A DNA stretch of 64,000 bases from Roseimaritima sediminicola (GTDB lineage: Bacteria > Planctomycetota > Planctomycetia > Pirellulales > Pirellulaceae). How positions within the stretch are numbered: position 1 is the first letter of the stretch; every line of letters begins with the position of its first letter. A model generated the notes under the pieces. It had not been told where the DNA came from. It saw only the letters and a list, made by a program, of their open reading frames with translations, and did not search any database. A program made the translations under genes and the position numbers. Below, in pieces: positions 25,122 through 35,177 of this stretch. The DNA lies in NCBI RefSeq assembly GCF_009618275.1, contig NZ_WIAD01000016.1, positions 41,189 to 105,188 on the forward strand, read 5' to 3'.

Positions 25122-25443
25122 GCAGAAGGTCCTATTGGATGGAGCGGAATGTCGGTTCGTGAGGCGTTGGATTGTATGTCGACTGCCAGGGACCTGTTTC
25201 TTCCCGCCCCGGTGCCAGAGGCAGCCTTTGGGGATTGTAACGATTGCACCGCAATGGCCCCAGACGTCAATTTGGGAAGCGCCGGCAATATCCGCGGCAA
25301 CGGGGGATTCGGTAAAGAAACATTGGTCCGGGAAGGGGGCGATGGCCGATTGAGCGTCAATGCGGAGTTAACCTAGGTGGTCCACTGAGGGTGGGCGAAC
25401 CAGCGATTCAACAGGCAGTTCGATTCAAGCAAGGGCGAACGTC
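25122..25443. other. divergent intergenic region, no gene seen
   Basis: These 322 bases separate parC (minus) from a small secreted protein gene (plus). They should hold both promoters. I can identify no gene, repeat of the known families, or clear sigma-70 boxes, apart from an AAGGGCGAAC stretch just before the ATG at 25444 that can act as a ribosome binding site. Confidence 0.4.
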
Positions 25444-25974
25444 ATGCAAATCAAATTTCACACGGTGATCGCGACGGCGGCGTTGGCGGTTGTGACCGCG
25501 TCGGTTGCCAGCGCACAGCAACACGGCGAGTACATCGTCAATTCCCATGTGGTCTCCGACGAAGTGGTCGCAGCCCCAGGCAGCCAGTACGTGGGCGACC
25601 TGAGCAGCGGCGGAGCGGTCGTCGATGGCGGAGCGGTCGTCGATGGCGGCGTCGTCGTCGATGGGGGGATGATGGCCCGCCGGCCCTACGGCCAGCCCGA
25701 CCTGTTCTACAACTACTACACCCAGGGCTATGCCAACCGGGTCAACGCCCAGATGTATTTGGCGCCTCGGCCGGTTCCCCCGAACGTGGGGCACACCTAC
25801 TACACGTACCAGCCCTTTATGCCGCACGAGATGCTGTACGCCCACAAAGACCGGTACCACAACTACTATGACAACGGTCGCGGTATGAATCGCACCAGGG
25901 TGCATTACACGTACCCGCACGTCGGCCGGGCGGCCAGCAATTTTTACTGGAACGTGCTGCGAATTCCTCGCTAA
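25444..25974 (+). CDS. secreted Tyr/His/Gly-rich protein, unknown function
   Basis: The protein has 176 residues from ATG 25444, with an AAGGGCGAAC region upstream. A signal peptide (MQIKFHTVIATAALAVVTAS, cleavage after ASA-Q) is followed by a Val/Gly/Asp repeat (GGAVVDGGAVVDGGVVVDGG, residues about 56-75). A Tyr/Pro/His-rich C-terminal half follows (DLFYNYYTQGYANRVN, HTYYTYQPFMPHEML, RYHNYYDNGRGM). No domain is recognised. The aromatic pattern resembles surface or matrix proteins. It is followed 78 bases later by another short secreted His/Tyr-rich protein, so the two may be functionally linked. Confidence 0.75.
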   Translation: MQIKFHTVIATAALAVVTASVASAQQHGEYIVNSHVVSDEVVAAPGSQYVGDLSSGGAVVDGGAVVDGGVVVDGGMMARRPYGQPDLFYNYYTQGYANRVNAQMYLAPRPVPPNVGHTYYTYQPFMPHEMLYAHKDRYHNYYDNGRGMNRTRVHYTYPHVGRAASNFYWNVLRIPR

Positions 25975-26052
25975 CGCCGTCGGCTGCCCTGACCTGCGGT
26001 TTTCTGCCCCCGGGGTTTTTCTCCTCTCGCCTGTCGAACTGAAGAGATCATC

Positions 26053-26430
26053 ATGTTGAAAAAACTGTTTTGCCTGACGGTGTTGGCCGCCGCGGCGGTT
26101 GCCAGCGACAGCTCGCCAGCCCATGCGTTCGATCCCTACGCCGTGACGCACGTGTGGTCGCATAACTTTGCTCAGACCCGCCCCTGGCACGGCGGTTACC
26201 AGCACATCGAATACGGCCAGCCGCTGGCCTTGGTCGTGCCGCCGACGGCTCACATGCGTCAGACCTACTCCTGGGGCGTCAGCCAGAACCTGATGTACCC
26301 GCTGCACCACCAGTACGGCCGTTCCAACCCCGGTTACGGTTACGCTCCGGCAGCGGGCTTCCAGAACACGCCGGCGTGGCCTAGTCACACCGATCAATTC
26401 GGTGTGTACTACGTGCGTGGCCCTTGGTAA
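26053..26430 (+). CDS. secreted His/Tyr-rich small protein, unknown function
   Basis: The protein has 125 residues from ATG 26053. The signal peptide is MLKKLFCLTVLAAAAVASDS with cleavage near AHA-F. The mature part is rich in His, Tyr, Pro and Gly (THVWSHNFAQTRPWHGGYQH, then YGRSNPGYGYAPAAGFQN), like its upstream neighbour. It ends VYYVRGPW. Metal binding through the many histidines is possible but not shown. No family is recognised. It lies just upstream of hemB, at 63 bases, in the same direction, and could share its transcript. Confidence 0.72.
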   Translation: MLKKLFCLTVLAAAAVASDSSPAHAFDPYAVTHVWSHNFAQTRPWHGGYQHIEYGQPLALVVPPTAHMRQTYSWGVSQNLMYPLHHQYGRSNPGYGYAPAAGFQNTPAWPSHTDQFGVYYVRGPW

Positions 26431-27504
<1,074 letters not shown>

Positions 27505-27519
27505 TCTTAAGGTCTGGGC

Positions 27520-27586
27520 GTAGCTGAAGTCGCCAGACTTTGGATCTGCTGGCCGCTTCGGTCCAATCTCTGGCGAGATCAGCTAC
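27520..27586. repeat. GTAGCTGA...TCAGCTAC hairpin repeat
   Basis: GTAGCTGAAGTCGCCAGA pairs with TCTGGCGAGATCAGCTAC (16 of 18 positions) around a spacer of 31 bases. It lies between hemB (plus) and the gene ending at 27600 (minus), which are convergent. It is the cleanest member of the family also seen at 15638-15717. There is no long T-tract, so factor-independent termination is not assured. Confidence 0.75.
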
Positions 27587-27599
27587 TCCAAAAGGAAGC

Positions 27600-28262
27600 C
27601 TAGCGCCACAGCCACTGGCGGAACCCGGCGGCTAGTTCCCCGGGCTGCAGCCAGACAACCAACAGCACGCCGCCCAAAAACAACATTCCGAACGCCAACA
27701 TTCCCAGGCCTCCCCAGCGCGAGGCCGTGGGCGCGGAGCGGATTTCGTGCCGCAAGCCACCGAGCAGCTGCCGCCAGAAGGCCGGATTCAAATGCTGTTC
27801 AAAAGCGGCGATCTGCGAGATGTCAAAGTTGTGGTGTCCGTCGACTCGCAGACGAATCTTTAACGTGGGCATCCACACCTGGCGTTCGCCGCGATCCAGC
27901 TGGCTGGCGGGATCCAGTCGCCGAGCCGCTTCGAGCAGGGGATCCAGCACCTCCGGAGCCGACGCGCCATAGATCACCAAACGCGGCGGCAACGAAAGGA
28001 TCACCAGCGTCACGGACAGGATAAAGAACAGCAGCAGGCACAGCCAGACGTAGGGGCCCAACGTGGCAGCCGCCGCGCCGGGAAAAAATAATTCCATCGG
28101 ACCGATCGCCACCCATCCGACCAGGGCCACCGAGAGGGCCGCCAAGTCGCGGCCGCCACTGGTCACCAGGGGCTGGGAGAACAGCCGGATCGCGCCCAGC
28201 AGCAGCAGGTAAGAGGCCAGTGGCAGCAGGGCCAGCACGATGGAAAACGGTTCAAACCACAT
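27600..28262 (-). CDS. membrane protein, unknown function
   Basis: The protein has 220 residues from ATG 28262. Four hydrophobic segments are visible. Three are at the N-terminus (FSIVLALLPLASYLLLLGAI, LAALSVALVGWVAIGPM, VWLCLLLFFILSVTLVIL) and one at the C-terminus (LGMLAFGMLFLGGVLLVVWL). Between them is a soluble domain of about 85 residues with RLVIYGASAPEVLDPLLEAA and HNFDISQIAAFEQHLNP. No named family is recognised. It starts four bases after the stop of the upstream gene on the same strand, so the two form an operon. Confidence 0.72.
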   Translation of the reverse strand: MWFEPFSIVLALLPLASYLLLLGAIRLFSQPLVTSGGRDLAALSVALVGWVAIGPMELFFPGAAAATLGPYVWLCLLLFFILSVTLVILSLPPRLVIYGASAPEVLDPLLEAARRLDPASQLDRGERQVWMPTLKIRLRVDGHHNFDISQIAAFEQHLNPAFWRQLLGGLRHEIRSAPTASRWGGLGMLAFGMLFLGGVLLVVWLQPGELAAGFRQWLWR

Positions 28263-28265
28263 CGA

Positions 28266-28739
28266 TCAAGAATCGTCCTGGAGCTGGTCTGCGTTCGGCC
28301 GCTGGAGATTCGATGCCGATTCCGAAGGCGGCTCCGGTGCGGAGCCGGCCGGTGTTTCGGGATCAACGGGCGTCGGAGTCGCATCCTCGTCGGCTCGCCC
28401 GGCCGGGGCGTCCGGCGAGCCGGCGGATTCGGCTGCACCCATCGACGCCGCGTCCGCGGGCGAATCCGCGTCCGCAGGGGAATCCGCGTCCCCAGGCGAA
28501 TCTGCGTCTGCGGGCGAATCCGCGTCCGCGGGCGAATCCGCGTCCGCGGGGGATGGGGGCGCCGGGGCGTAGACGCGGGGTGGAACGTCGGGAGGCGAGT
28601 GCCTTTTGTGGGCTCGGTTCTGGCGGTAAACGACCAACAGCGCGCCCAGGATCAGGACAATTCCCAGGAAGATCGCCAGAACGTTGCCGTGGTTCTCCTG
28701 CCATTTCCTGCGCGTCGTTCCGCCATCCGCCTCATTCAT
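28266..28739 (-). CDS. single-pass membrane protein with ADADSP repeats
   Basis: The protein has 157 residues from ATG 28739. One membrane segment (VLAIFLGIVLILGALLVVY, residues about 20-38) is followed by a basic stop-transfer (RQNRAHKRH) and then a long Ala/Asp/Ser/Pro tail. Residues about 62-95 repeat the unit SPADAD six times; the coding DNA is a tandem repeat of about 18 bases at 28444-28552. The tail is probably disordered and extracytoplasmic or cytoplasmic depending on topology. It is coupled to the next membrane protein gene (stop to start 3 bases). Function is unknown. Confidence 0.7.
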   Translation of the reverse strand: MNEADGGTTRRKWQENHGNVLAIFLGIVLILGALLVVYRQNRAHKRHSPPDVPPRVYAPAPPSPADADSPADADSPADADSPGDADSPADADSPADAASMGAAESAGSPDAPAGRADEDATPTPVDPETPAGSAPEPPSESASNLQRPNADQLQDDS

Positions 28740-28864
28740 GCATCATTCCTCTGTCGAACGGTTCGAGACCCGGTTGGCCTGAGAAGGGTAAGAGTTGTCT
28801 GGGGTGGCTGATCGGAAACGGGCCGCAGGGCGGCGAGCTATTGTCCTGTATCGCGGAGTTTGCT

Positions 28865-29617
28865 TCAAGCGTTCAGCAGGGCGGCGGCAATATCCAAATC
28901 TTCGGGAAGCGTGATTTTCAGATTGATCGCCGACCCCGGGACGATCTGCACGGCGTGGCCGCTGCGTTCGACCAGTTCCGCGTCGTCGGTGGCGGGCCGG
29001 CCTTGCCAGCGAGCATAGGCGTTGCGGAGCACGGAGGTTCGGAAGACCTGGGGCGTCAAGGCTTCCCAGACCCGCCGCCGGTCCACGGTGTGGCAGGCCG
29101 ACAGATCGTCGTCGGCTTTCTTCAGCGTCGCGCGCACCGGCGTGGCCAGCAGGGCTGCTCCGGACCGCTGGGCCGCGGCAACGACGTTTTGCAAATCTTC
29201 GGGCGGCAGCAGAGGGCGCGCGGCATCATGAATCGCCACCAACGCCGCTTCGCCGACCAGTTGAAGGCCGTTGTTCACGCTGTCGCTGCGGGCCGCGCCG
29301 CCGCTGCACAGCGTGATGTCCAGCCGCCGCAGTTCGGCCTCGCACTGCTGCCATCGGGGCCGGTCGGAATCGGCGACGGCCAGGATGATCGGTCCGATCG
29401 CGGGGCAAGACCGCAGGGTTTCGGCGGCGTGCCTCCAGACGGGTTTGCCGGCCAGCGAAACGAAAATCTTTTTCTCGCCGCGCTCGGCAAAACGCCGACT
29501 CTGGCCCGCCGCCGGCAGGATCGCGGCCACCGATCCCGGCGGGACGTTCGCAGCCTCGCCGGCGAGGGACGATTCAGACGGGGACGCTTCAGCGGGGGAC
29601 GATTCCGAGGGGGACAT
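28865..29617 (-). CDS. ispD: 2-C-methyl-D-erythritol 4-phosphate cytidylyltransferase
   Basis: The protein has 250 residues from ATG 29617. IspD transfers CMP to methylerythritol phosphate in the non-mevalonate isoprenoid pathway. The nucleotidyltransferase motif VAAILPAAGQSRRF (usual GxGxR loop, here AAGQSRR) and KKIFVSLAGKPV are clear. So are VAIHDAARPLLP, DRRRVWEALTPQVFR, ATDDAELVE and the C-terminal NLKITLPEDLDIAAALL. The first 25 residues (Ser/Glu/Pro-rich) are an added low-complexity tail; the true start could be later. It lies four bases after the oxidoreductase stop on the same strand and so belongs to its transcript. Confidence 0.92.
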   Translation of the reverse strand: MSPSESSPAEASPSESSLAGEAANVPPGSVAAILPAAGQSRRFAERGEKKIFVSLAGKPVWRHAAETLRSCPAIGPIILAVADSDRPRWQQCEAELRRLDITLCSGGAARSDSVNNGLQLVGEAALVAIHDAARPLLPPEDLQNVVAAAQRSGAALLATPVRATLKKADDDLSACHTVDRRRVWEALTPQVFRTSVLRNAYARWQGRPATDDAELVERSGHAVQIVPGSAINLKITLPEDLDIAAALLNA

Positions 29618-29621
29618 AGCG

Positions 29622-30818
29622 TTATCGGCGAGCCGCCTGATGTTTCAGGGGCAACCAGGTCGCGTCCTGCTTGCTGCTCTGGACGCACTGTTGGATGAAG
29701 TACATCCCTTCGACGCCATCGTAGATGTTGGGATAGACCGTGTCGCGTTGCTGCGGCGAGCCGCCCTCGGCACGCTCGACCATGGCATCGTAGGCAGCGA
29801 CGTAGACGTTGGCGAAGGCCTCGAAGAACGCTTCGGGATGTCCGGCCGGCAACCGGCAGGCGGCGGCTCCGGCGGCATTGGTGTAGCTGGCCCCGGGATC
29901 GCGAGTGTAGATCTTGTGAGGCTGGCCGTTTTGCCGAACGATCATCTCGTTGGGGTTTTCCTGGCGCCACTGCAGCGATCCCTTGGTGCCGTCGATTTCG
30001 ATCAGCACATCGTTTTCGCGGCCGTGACTGATCTGCGAAGCGGTCACGGTTCCCAGTCCGCCGTTTTCGTACCGGATCACGGCCGTGCCGTAGTCATCCA
30101 GTTGGCGTCCTTCGACAAACGTCCGCAGGTGACAGCTGACCTGATCGGGCAGCAATCCGGTCATGTAGCGGCCGAGGTTATAGGCGTGGGTAGCGATATC
30201 GCCGAAGGCGCCGGCCGCGCCGCTTTTGCTGGGGTCGGTTCGCCACGACGCCTGCTTCTGCTCTTCGGCTTCCAGGCGGTCGCGCAGCCAGCCCTGGATG
30301 TACTGGGTACGGATCGCTTGGATCTCGCCCAGTTCGCCGCCGAGGATCATCTCGCGGGCTTGCCGTACCAGCGGGTACCCGGTGTAGTTGTGCGAGACCG
30401 CAAAGACGACGTCGGAGGCTTCGACGGTTTTCAGCAGGTCTTCGGCTTGCTGCAGATCGAACGTCATCGGTTTGTCGCAGATCACGTTGAAACCAGCTTC
30501 GACCGCGGCTTTGGCGATCGCGTAGTGCGTGTGGTTGGGGGTGGTCACACTGACAAAGTCGATCCGGGCATCGTCGGACAACTTGCTTTCGGCCTCGAAC
30601 ATCTCTTCGTAGGAACCGTAGGCCCGCTGTTGGTCGATGTCGTAGTCCGGCGCGGAGGCTTTGGACCGCTCGGGGTTACTGGACAGCGCCCCGGCGACCA
30701 ATTCCGCACGATTGTCCAGGCAGGCGGCGATCGAATGCACGCGACCGATGAACGACCCCTGGCCACCGCCGACCAGGCCCATGCGGAGTTTACGGTTGAG
30801 CGGAGCGTTGATGCCCAT
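29622..30818 (-). CDS. Gfo/Idh/MocA family oxidoreductase
   Basis: The protein has 398 residues from ATG 30818, with GGGAAT upstream; longer frames overlap the divergent gene's region. It is an NAD(P)-dependent sugar or sugar-acid dehydrogenase with the Rossmann motif LRMGLVGGGQGSFIG, the family hallmark NVICDKPMTFDL (the EKP-type lysine motif), and VSHNYTGYPLVRQAR. The catalytic-domain stretch GAFGDIATHAYNLGRYMTG carries the His expected at the active site. The C-terminus has NIYDGVEGMYFIQQCV. The specific substrate is not evident. Planctomycetes carry many paralogues for polysaccharide degradation. It is co-directional with ispD. Confidence 0.9.
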   Translation of the reverse strand: MGINAPLNRKLRMGLVGGGQGSFIGRVHSIAACLDNRAELVAGALSSNPERSKASAPDYDIDQQRAYGSYEEMFEAESKLSDDARIDFVSVTTPNHTHYAIAKAAVEAGFNVICDKPMTFDLQQAEDLLKTVEASDVVFAVSHNYTGYPLVRQAREMILGGELGEIQAIRTQYIQGWLRDRLEAEEQKQASWRTDPSKSGAAGAFGDIATHAYNLGRYMTGLLPDQVSCHLRTFVEGRQLDDYGTAVIRYENGGLGTVTASQISHGRENDVLIEIDGTKGSLQWRQENPNEMIVRQNGQPHKIYTRDPGASYTNAAGAAACRLPAGHPEAFFEAFANVYVAAYDAMVERAEGGSPQQRDTVYPNIYDGVEGMYFIQQCVQSSKQDATWLPLKHQAARR

Positions 30819-30961
30819 GGAGATTCCCTTGTCGCTGGATGCAAATGGATGAAGTTCTCTCGAGCCACAATCGTAAAGTTCGTTACGATTGCGTACAATC
30901 GGAGGTAACGCTGAACCTTTTTCCTTTGACCCTGCACACCGCATGAACAGGAGTGTCGCGC

Positions 30962-31537
30962 ATGAGTAGCGTCCCACGACCGCGTCTGTCCCGAACCCGC
31001 ATCGCCCTTACGATGTTGGGGGTTTCCAGCCTGTTGGGGCTGGCCTTCCTGGCGGGGCGGTACGGCCTTCCCGCGGCAACGCCCACGATAGACTTCCCCG
31101 CCTTGCCGCTCGATGCCACGGCTAGCGCGACGGGCGATAGTTTCTCGGTCGCGACCGGTTCGGTCGGCAAGAGCTCCGAGGGCTTCTTCATGCTCGACCA
31201 TGACACGGGCCTGTTGCAGTGCCACGTGCTGTATCCGCGGATGGGGCGCTTCGGGGCCAGTTTTGCCGCCAACGTCAAAGAGGTTCTGCCCGGCGGCGGC
31301 AAAGGCGGTGGGTACCTGATGGTGACCGGCTTTGCGGATTTTCCCGGGGCTTCGAATCAACCGATCAGCTCCGGGGCGGTCGTCTACGTGCTCGATAGCA
31401 GCACCGGGGCGTACGCCTGCTATGCGGTTCCCTTTGATCGGGTGGCCGAGACCGCCGGCCGGCCGCAGCAGAACGCCTTGGTTCTGATCGGCAAGGGCGA
31501 AGCCCGACAGGTGATCGAACGCGATACCCTGCGCTAG
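30962..31537 (+). CDS. membrane-anchored conserved hypothetical protein
   Basis: The protein has 191 residues from ATG 30962, with ACAGGAG upstream at a proper distance. An N-terminal membrane anchor or signal segment (IALTMLGVSSLLGLAFLAGR) is followed by a beta-rich domain with FFMLDHDTGLLQCHVLYPRM, GGGYLMVTGFADFPG and VYVLDSSTGAYACYAVPFDR. The domain reads like a single propeller or beta-sandwich unit and has no named family. Similar planctomycete proteins are usually annotated as hypothetical. It is divergent from the oxidoreductase gene and is followed by a short hairpin. Confidence 0.72.
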   Translation: MSSVPRPRLSRTRIALTMLGVSSLLGLAFLAGRYGLPAATPTIDFPALPLDATASATGDSFSVATGSVGKSSEGFFMLDHDTGLLQCHVLYPRMGRFGASFAANVKEVLPGGGKGGGYLMVTGFADFPGASNQPISSGAVVYVLDSSTGAYACYAVPFDRVAETAGRPQQNALVLIGKGEARQVIERDTLR

Positions 31538-31558
31538 TTGCCCGGGCGGGGTGGTGCC

Positions 31559-31580
31559 AAGCGTTATCACGGTAACGCTT
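31559..31580 (+). terminator. possible terminator hairpin
   Basis: AAGCGTTA-tcacgg-TAACGCTT is a perfect 8-bp stem with a 6-base loop, 22 bases after the stop of the gene ending at 31537. There is no T-tract. The remaining intergenic stretch to 31894 has no gene that I can support. Confidence 0.4.
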
Positions 31581-31894
31581 GCACCGTTTCTGCCCGATGT
31601 GTCCAACGTGCGGCGCGACAACTCTTTTGTTGCTTTCTGACCGCGGCGTGTCGAAAAGACTTCTTAGAAAGCCGCCTCGGCCTTCCCCCATCGAGCATTT
31701 TCGACGCGGCCACGTCCTGCCTGCAACGGGACTCACTTGCCGGTCGCCTGCCCTGGTTCCAGTTGGCACCGGGCGACCTCCCTCCGCAATCCGTGAAGAC
31801 CGATTGTTGTGGTCGCGTCGAAGATGCCTGATGCCTGTCCTCGCCCTGTGCCTGCCCTCGCAGCGGGCGCACCCCAATCCATCCTGGAGGTACC

Positions 31895-32218
31895 ATGGCC
31901 AAGAAAGATACCTTCCGCGTCGTCACCCGCGCCGAAGACGGTTCCTTGCAGATCCGCGACTACCCCAACGTCGAACCGCTGCTGAAGACTCACATGCAGA
32001 TCGGCATCGACGACTGCAGCACCGATCTGGCGCTTCGCGGTCTGCCGATCTTTCGCGGACTTGTCGGCCCCATGCCGGAAAACAAAAACATCGTCCGCTA
32101 CGAATCCCCGCAGGTCTTCGAGGCCTTGACCAAGGAGTGGATCGCCAAGCCCAATCGCAAGCGAGCCCGCCGCCGAACCGCCAAACCCGAGGACGCGACC
32201 ACCGCCGTCGAGCAGTAG
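31895..32218 (+). CDS. small conserved hypothetical protein
   Basis: The protein has 107 residues from ATG 31895, with TGGAGG seven bases upstream (31882-31887), a good ribosome site. It is soluble. The N-terminus (MAKKDTFRVVTRAEDGSLQI) is followed by KTHMQIGIDDCSTDLALRGL, and the C-terminus is highly basic (NRKRARRRTAKPED), which suggests contact with nucleic acid. No family is recognised. It is convergent with the kinase gene, 41 bases away, with no hairpin in the gap. Confidence 0.68.
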   Translation: MAKKDTFRVVTRAEDGSLQIRDYPNVEPLLKTHMQIGIDDCSTDLALRGLPIFRGLVGPMPENKNIVRYESPQVFEALTKEWIAKPNRKRARRRTAKPEDATTAVEQ

Positions 32219-32259
32219 TCGCCAGCGCAGAGCACGCGGCCGTTGGTCGAGATGAATTA

Positions 32260-35043
32260 TTAAAACGTGTCCGCCGCCGGGTCGTGCGAGGCGAACACGC
32301 CGACGACGAACAGCACGCCGGCGACAACAAAACTGAGCGACTGCGCCGACAACGGTCCGGCAGCCGGAATCCCCAGCATCGCACCCCACAGGGCGATGGC
32401 GGCCACCGGATACGCAAACAGACTCATGCGCCAGCTCGATACCCCGGCGGACAACACCAACAACAGTCCGGCGACCAGCAACGGGACCCCGTCCAACCAG
32501 CGGCCGACCAGCGGCAGCGGCCGGTAGGTGGGCGGCGGCGGTCCGTCGGCCTCCACCGTGCCGGCTTCGATCGCCGCAGCGGCGTCCGATGACGCCGTGG
32601 TCTCGGACTCGCCGGCGTTCTCGGGTGCAGCGCCGTTCTCGGGTGCAGCGGTTGGTTCGGGGGCGTCTTCGCCGGGCTGCGGATCGGACAGGTGTTCGGG
32701 CAGTGCTTCCTCGACGCTGTGAAGCACCAGCCGGGCGCCGCGAACGCCGAACAATCGGTTGTGGTGCGCCCAGACGCCGAACAGCAGCAACAGCACGGCC
32801 CCGACGACCAGTCGCGGGGTGGGGCCGAGCAGGCGGGCGGGCGGAGCAGGGGGGCCGGCCGGCTGAGAGGCGGCCGCCGTCGCCGCACCGCTGCGGGCGT
32901 CGGCCAACATGGCTTTGATGCGAGCTCGCTTCAGGGCGGCGGTGGCCTTGGCATCGATCGCCGCCAGCGGACTCTCGCCGGGACGTCCCTCGTCCTGGCC
33001 GGCTTCGGCCATGGCCGATCGCGAAGCTTCGATCACCGCGGCGGCCCGCCGCCACGCTTCGGCTTCGGCCTGCGCGTCGTTCATGCCAGTGGCACGCAGT
33101 CCCTGTTGTTCGACGCGGGCCAGTTTCTTGCGGTCTTCGGCCAGCCGGGCCGCTTCGATCCGTCGCTGCAGCCAGCGGATGACGGCCGCGCGGATCCGCC
33201 CGGCCAGCGGATCGGTCGTCGGCTGTTTTCGCTGTGCCAGTCGCTCGCGTTCCCGCTCGAGGGCTTCGTAGCCGAACAGGGCTTCGAAGAACGCCTGCCA
33301 ATGCCGGCCGCCATGTCCGGCGATGAATTCACGCAGCCGGATCTCGTCGACGCCTCCGATCCGCATCTCTCGCAGAACCCGTTCGGCCGATTTCATCGCT
33401 TCCCTCCGCACCGCGGACAAGCGCCACTGGAGGCTCGCCCAGAGTCCCGCACCGCAGGCTGTACCGAAAAACGCGAGGGCGACTGCCGCAACCGACCATC
33501 CCATCAGCACCACACCGACGCCCCACACCAACACCAACGTCGCCGCGACGGCCCAGGACTGCCAGGGCCGTAGGCGAACCCATTGATGAAGGTGACGCTG
33601 CAAGGGGCTGTTACCAAACCAGGTGGCCGGAACCAGGTACCCGCCGGCCAAACCCATCACCCAAGCCGGCAACAGCAGCAACCAGGTGACGTCCAACAAG
33701 GCCGACAGAATCGGTAGGACCAGGGCGGCGGTCCAAAAGGCGGCCAGGGCGGGCGTTTGGTAAGCGGCCTGCGGCGCTGCTTCGAACTGTTCCATCGCCG
33801 CCTTCAGGCGTCCGGCTTGTGCGCCGGCGTCGGCCAGGGGCGAATCGCCCGCGACGCCCAGATAGGTTTGCAGTTCGTCGATCATCTGGCCCAGGTTCTC
33901 GTACCGATCCTCGACGCGCCGAGCCATGGCTCGCCCGACGATGCGTCCCAGCGCCTCGTCGATGTCGGCGCGGATACGCGACAGCGGGACGGGCGTTGCG
34001 TTGCGATGCTGGGCGAGCACCCGCGAGACGTCCGCGCCGCCGAACGGTGGCTTGCCGGCCAGCAGATGGTACAGCGAGCAACCCAGAGAATAGATGTCCG
34101 CCCGGTGATCCACCGAGGCCGCGTCGACGGCCTGTTCGGGCGGCATGTAGGAGGGCGTCCCGACCGTGCTGCCCGCGATGGTCACTTCGGTCACGCTGTC
34201 GCTGCCGGCCGCGTCCGGGAAGCCCTCTTCGGCCCCGGAGAAATCGTTCTGGTCGGGCAACTTGACGAGTCCCAAGTCCGCGACCTTGACCGTGCCGTCG
34301 TCGTCGAGCAGGAGGTTGGCCGGTTTGACGTCGCGATGGATCATGCCCATGCGATGGGCGTACTGCAATCCGCGAGCGGCCTGCAGGATATAACCGGCGG
34401 CAACCAAGGGGGCCATGGGCCCGGAGCGGCGGACCGCATCGGCCAACGACCCGCCGCGAACCCACTCCATGGAAAAATAATACCGGCCGTCGGTGAAACC
34501 GAAGTCGTAGATTCGCACGACGTTGGGATGCGCCAGTTGGGCCGCGGCGTAGGCTTCGCGCGTAAAGCGAGCCATCGAGGAAGGTTGATCGCTCCAGCGC
34601 GGCAGGATCGTCTTCAGCGCCACCGTCCGGTCCAGCGACAACTGACGAGCTTCGTAGACCGCGCCCATCGATCCCATGCCGATCAGTCGCACCACGCGAT
34701 AGCCGCCCAGGTGCTTTGGCGTCTCCACCGCGTTGTCGGCCGGCGTGGGGACGGGTTCGCCCGCGGGCGGTTCTTCGGGGATTGAAGAAGCGACCGGCGG
34801 AGGGGTGGCGTGCGGAGGACGCTCGGCCGCGATGGCCGCGTCGGCGGCGATCGTGTGCTCGGGCTGGTCATGCGATTCGCTGGGCGCAATCCGCGAGACC
34901 TGCACCCGCGGTGGGTCGCCGGCATCGATCGTCAGCCGAAACCGCCGTCCGCACCGCTTGCAACGCGGCTGGTAGCGACCGGGCTTGGCAGCCGGAATGC
35001 GAAAGCGGTGTTGGCATTCGGGACAGCGAAGCCGCATCGGCAA
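32260..35043 (-). CDS. Ser/Thr protein kinase with N-terminal zinc ribbon and membrane segments
   Basis: The protein has 927 residues from ATG 35043 (a start two codons later is possible). Residues 7-31 form an MJ0042-type zinc ribbon (CPEC and CKRC). After a Pro-rich linker the Hanks-type kinase domain spans about residues 115-380. It has GMGSMGAVYEA (P-loop), K144 in VALK, HRDVKPANLLLD with catalytic D238, DLG in place of DFG at 256-258, and TPSYMPPEQA. Several membrane helices (residues about 430-520 and the C-terminal 90) frame a charged region. Such kinases signal from the envelope in planctomycetes. No cognate phosphatase is next to it. The protein stands alone on the minus strand. Confidence 0.92.
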   Translation of the reverse strand: MPMRLRCPECQHRFRIPAAKPGRYQPRCKRCGRRFRLTIDAGDPPRVQVSRIAPSESHDQPEHTIAADAAIAAERPPHATPPPVASSIPEEPPAGEPVPTPADNAVETPKHLGGYRVVRLIGMGSMGAVYEARQLSLDRTVALKTILPRWSDQPSSMARFTREAYAAAQLAHPNVVRIYDFGFTDGRYYFSMEWVRGGSLADAVRRSGPMAPLVAAGYILQAARGLQYAHRMGMIHRDVKPANLLLDDDGTVKVADLGLVKLPDQNDFSGAEEGFPDAAGSDSVTEVTIAGSTVGTPSYMPPEQAVDAASVDHRADIYSLGCSLYHLLAGKPPFGGADVSRVLAQHRNATPVPLSRIRADIDEALGRIVGRAMARRVEDRYENLGQMIDELQTYLGVAGDSPLADAGAQAGRLKAAMEQFEAAPQAAYQTPALAAFWTAALVLPILSALLDVTWLLLLPAWVMGLAGGYLVPATWFGNSPLQRHLHQWVRLRPWQSWAVAATLVLVWGVGVVLMGWSVAAVALAFFGTACGAGLWASLQWRLSAVRREAMKSAERVLREMRIGGVDEIRLREFIAGHGGRHWQAFFEALFGYEALERERERLAQRKQPTTDPLAGRIRAAVIRWLQRRIEAARLAEDRKKLARVEQQGLRATGMNDAQAEAEAWRRAAAVIEASRSAMAEAGQDEGRPGESPLAAIDAKATAALKRARIKAMLADARSGAATAAASQPAGPPAPPARLLGPTPRLVVGAVLLLLFGVWAHHNRLFGVRGARLVLHSVEEALPEHLSDPQPGEDAPEPTAAPENGAAPENAGESETTASSDAAAAIEAGTVEADGPPPPTYRPLPLVGRWLDGVPLLVAGLLLVLSAGVSSWRMSLFAYPVAAIALWGAMLGIPAAGPLSAQSLSFVVAGVLFVVGVFASHDPAADTF

Positions 35044-35177
35044 CCCAGGACAGAAATAGAGCGAGATCGGAAACGCTCTATCTTAGATGGCTCGGCCTGG
35101 ACTAGCTATCGAGCGATAGAAGTCGCACAAAGTAAGCACGTCGGCATGAGTATTTCGGTATAACCCTACGACAACAC

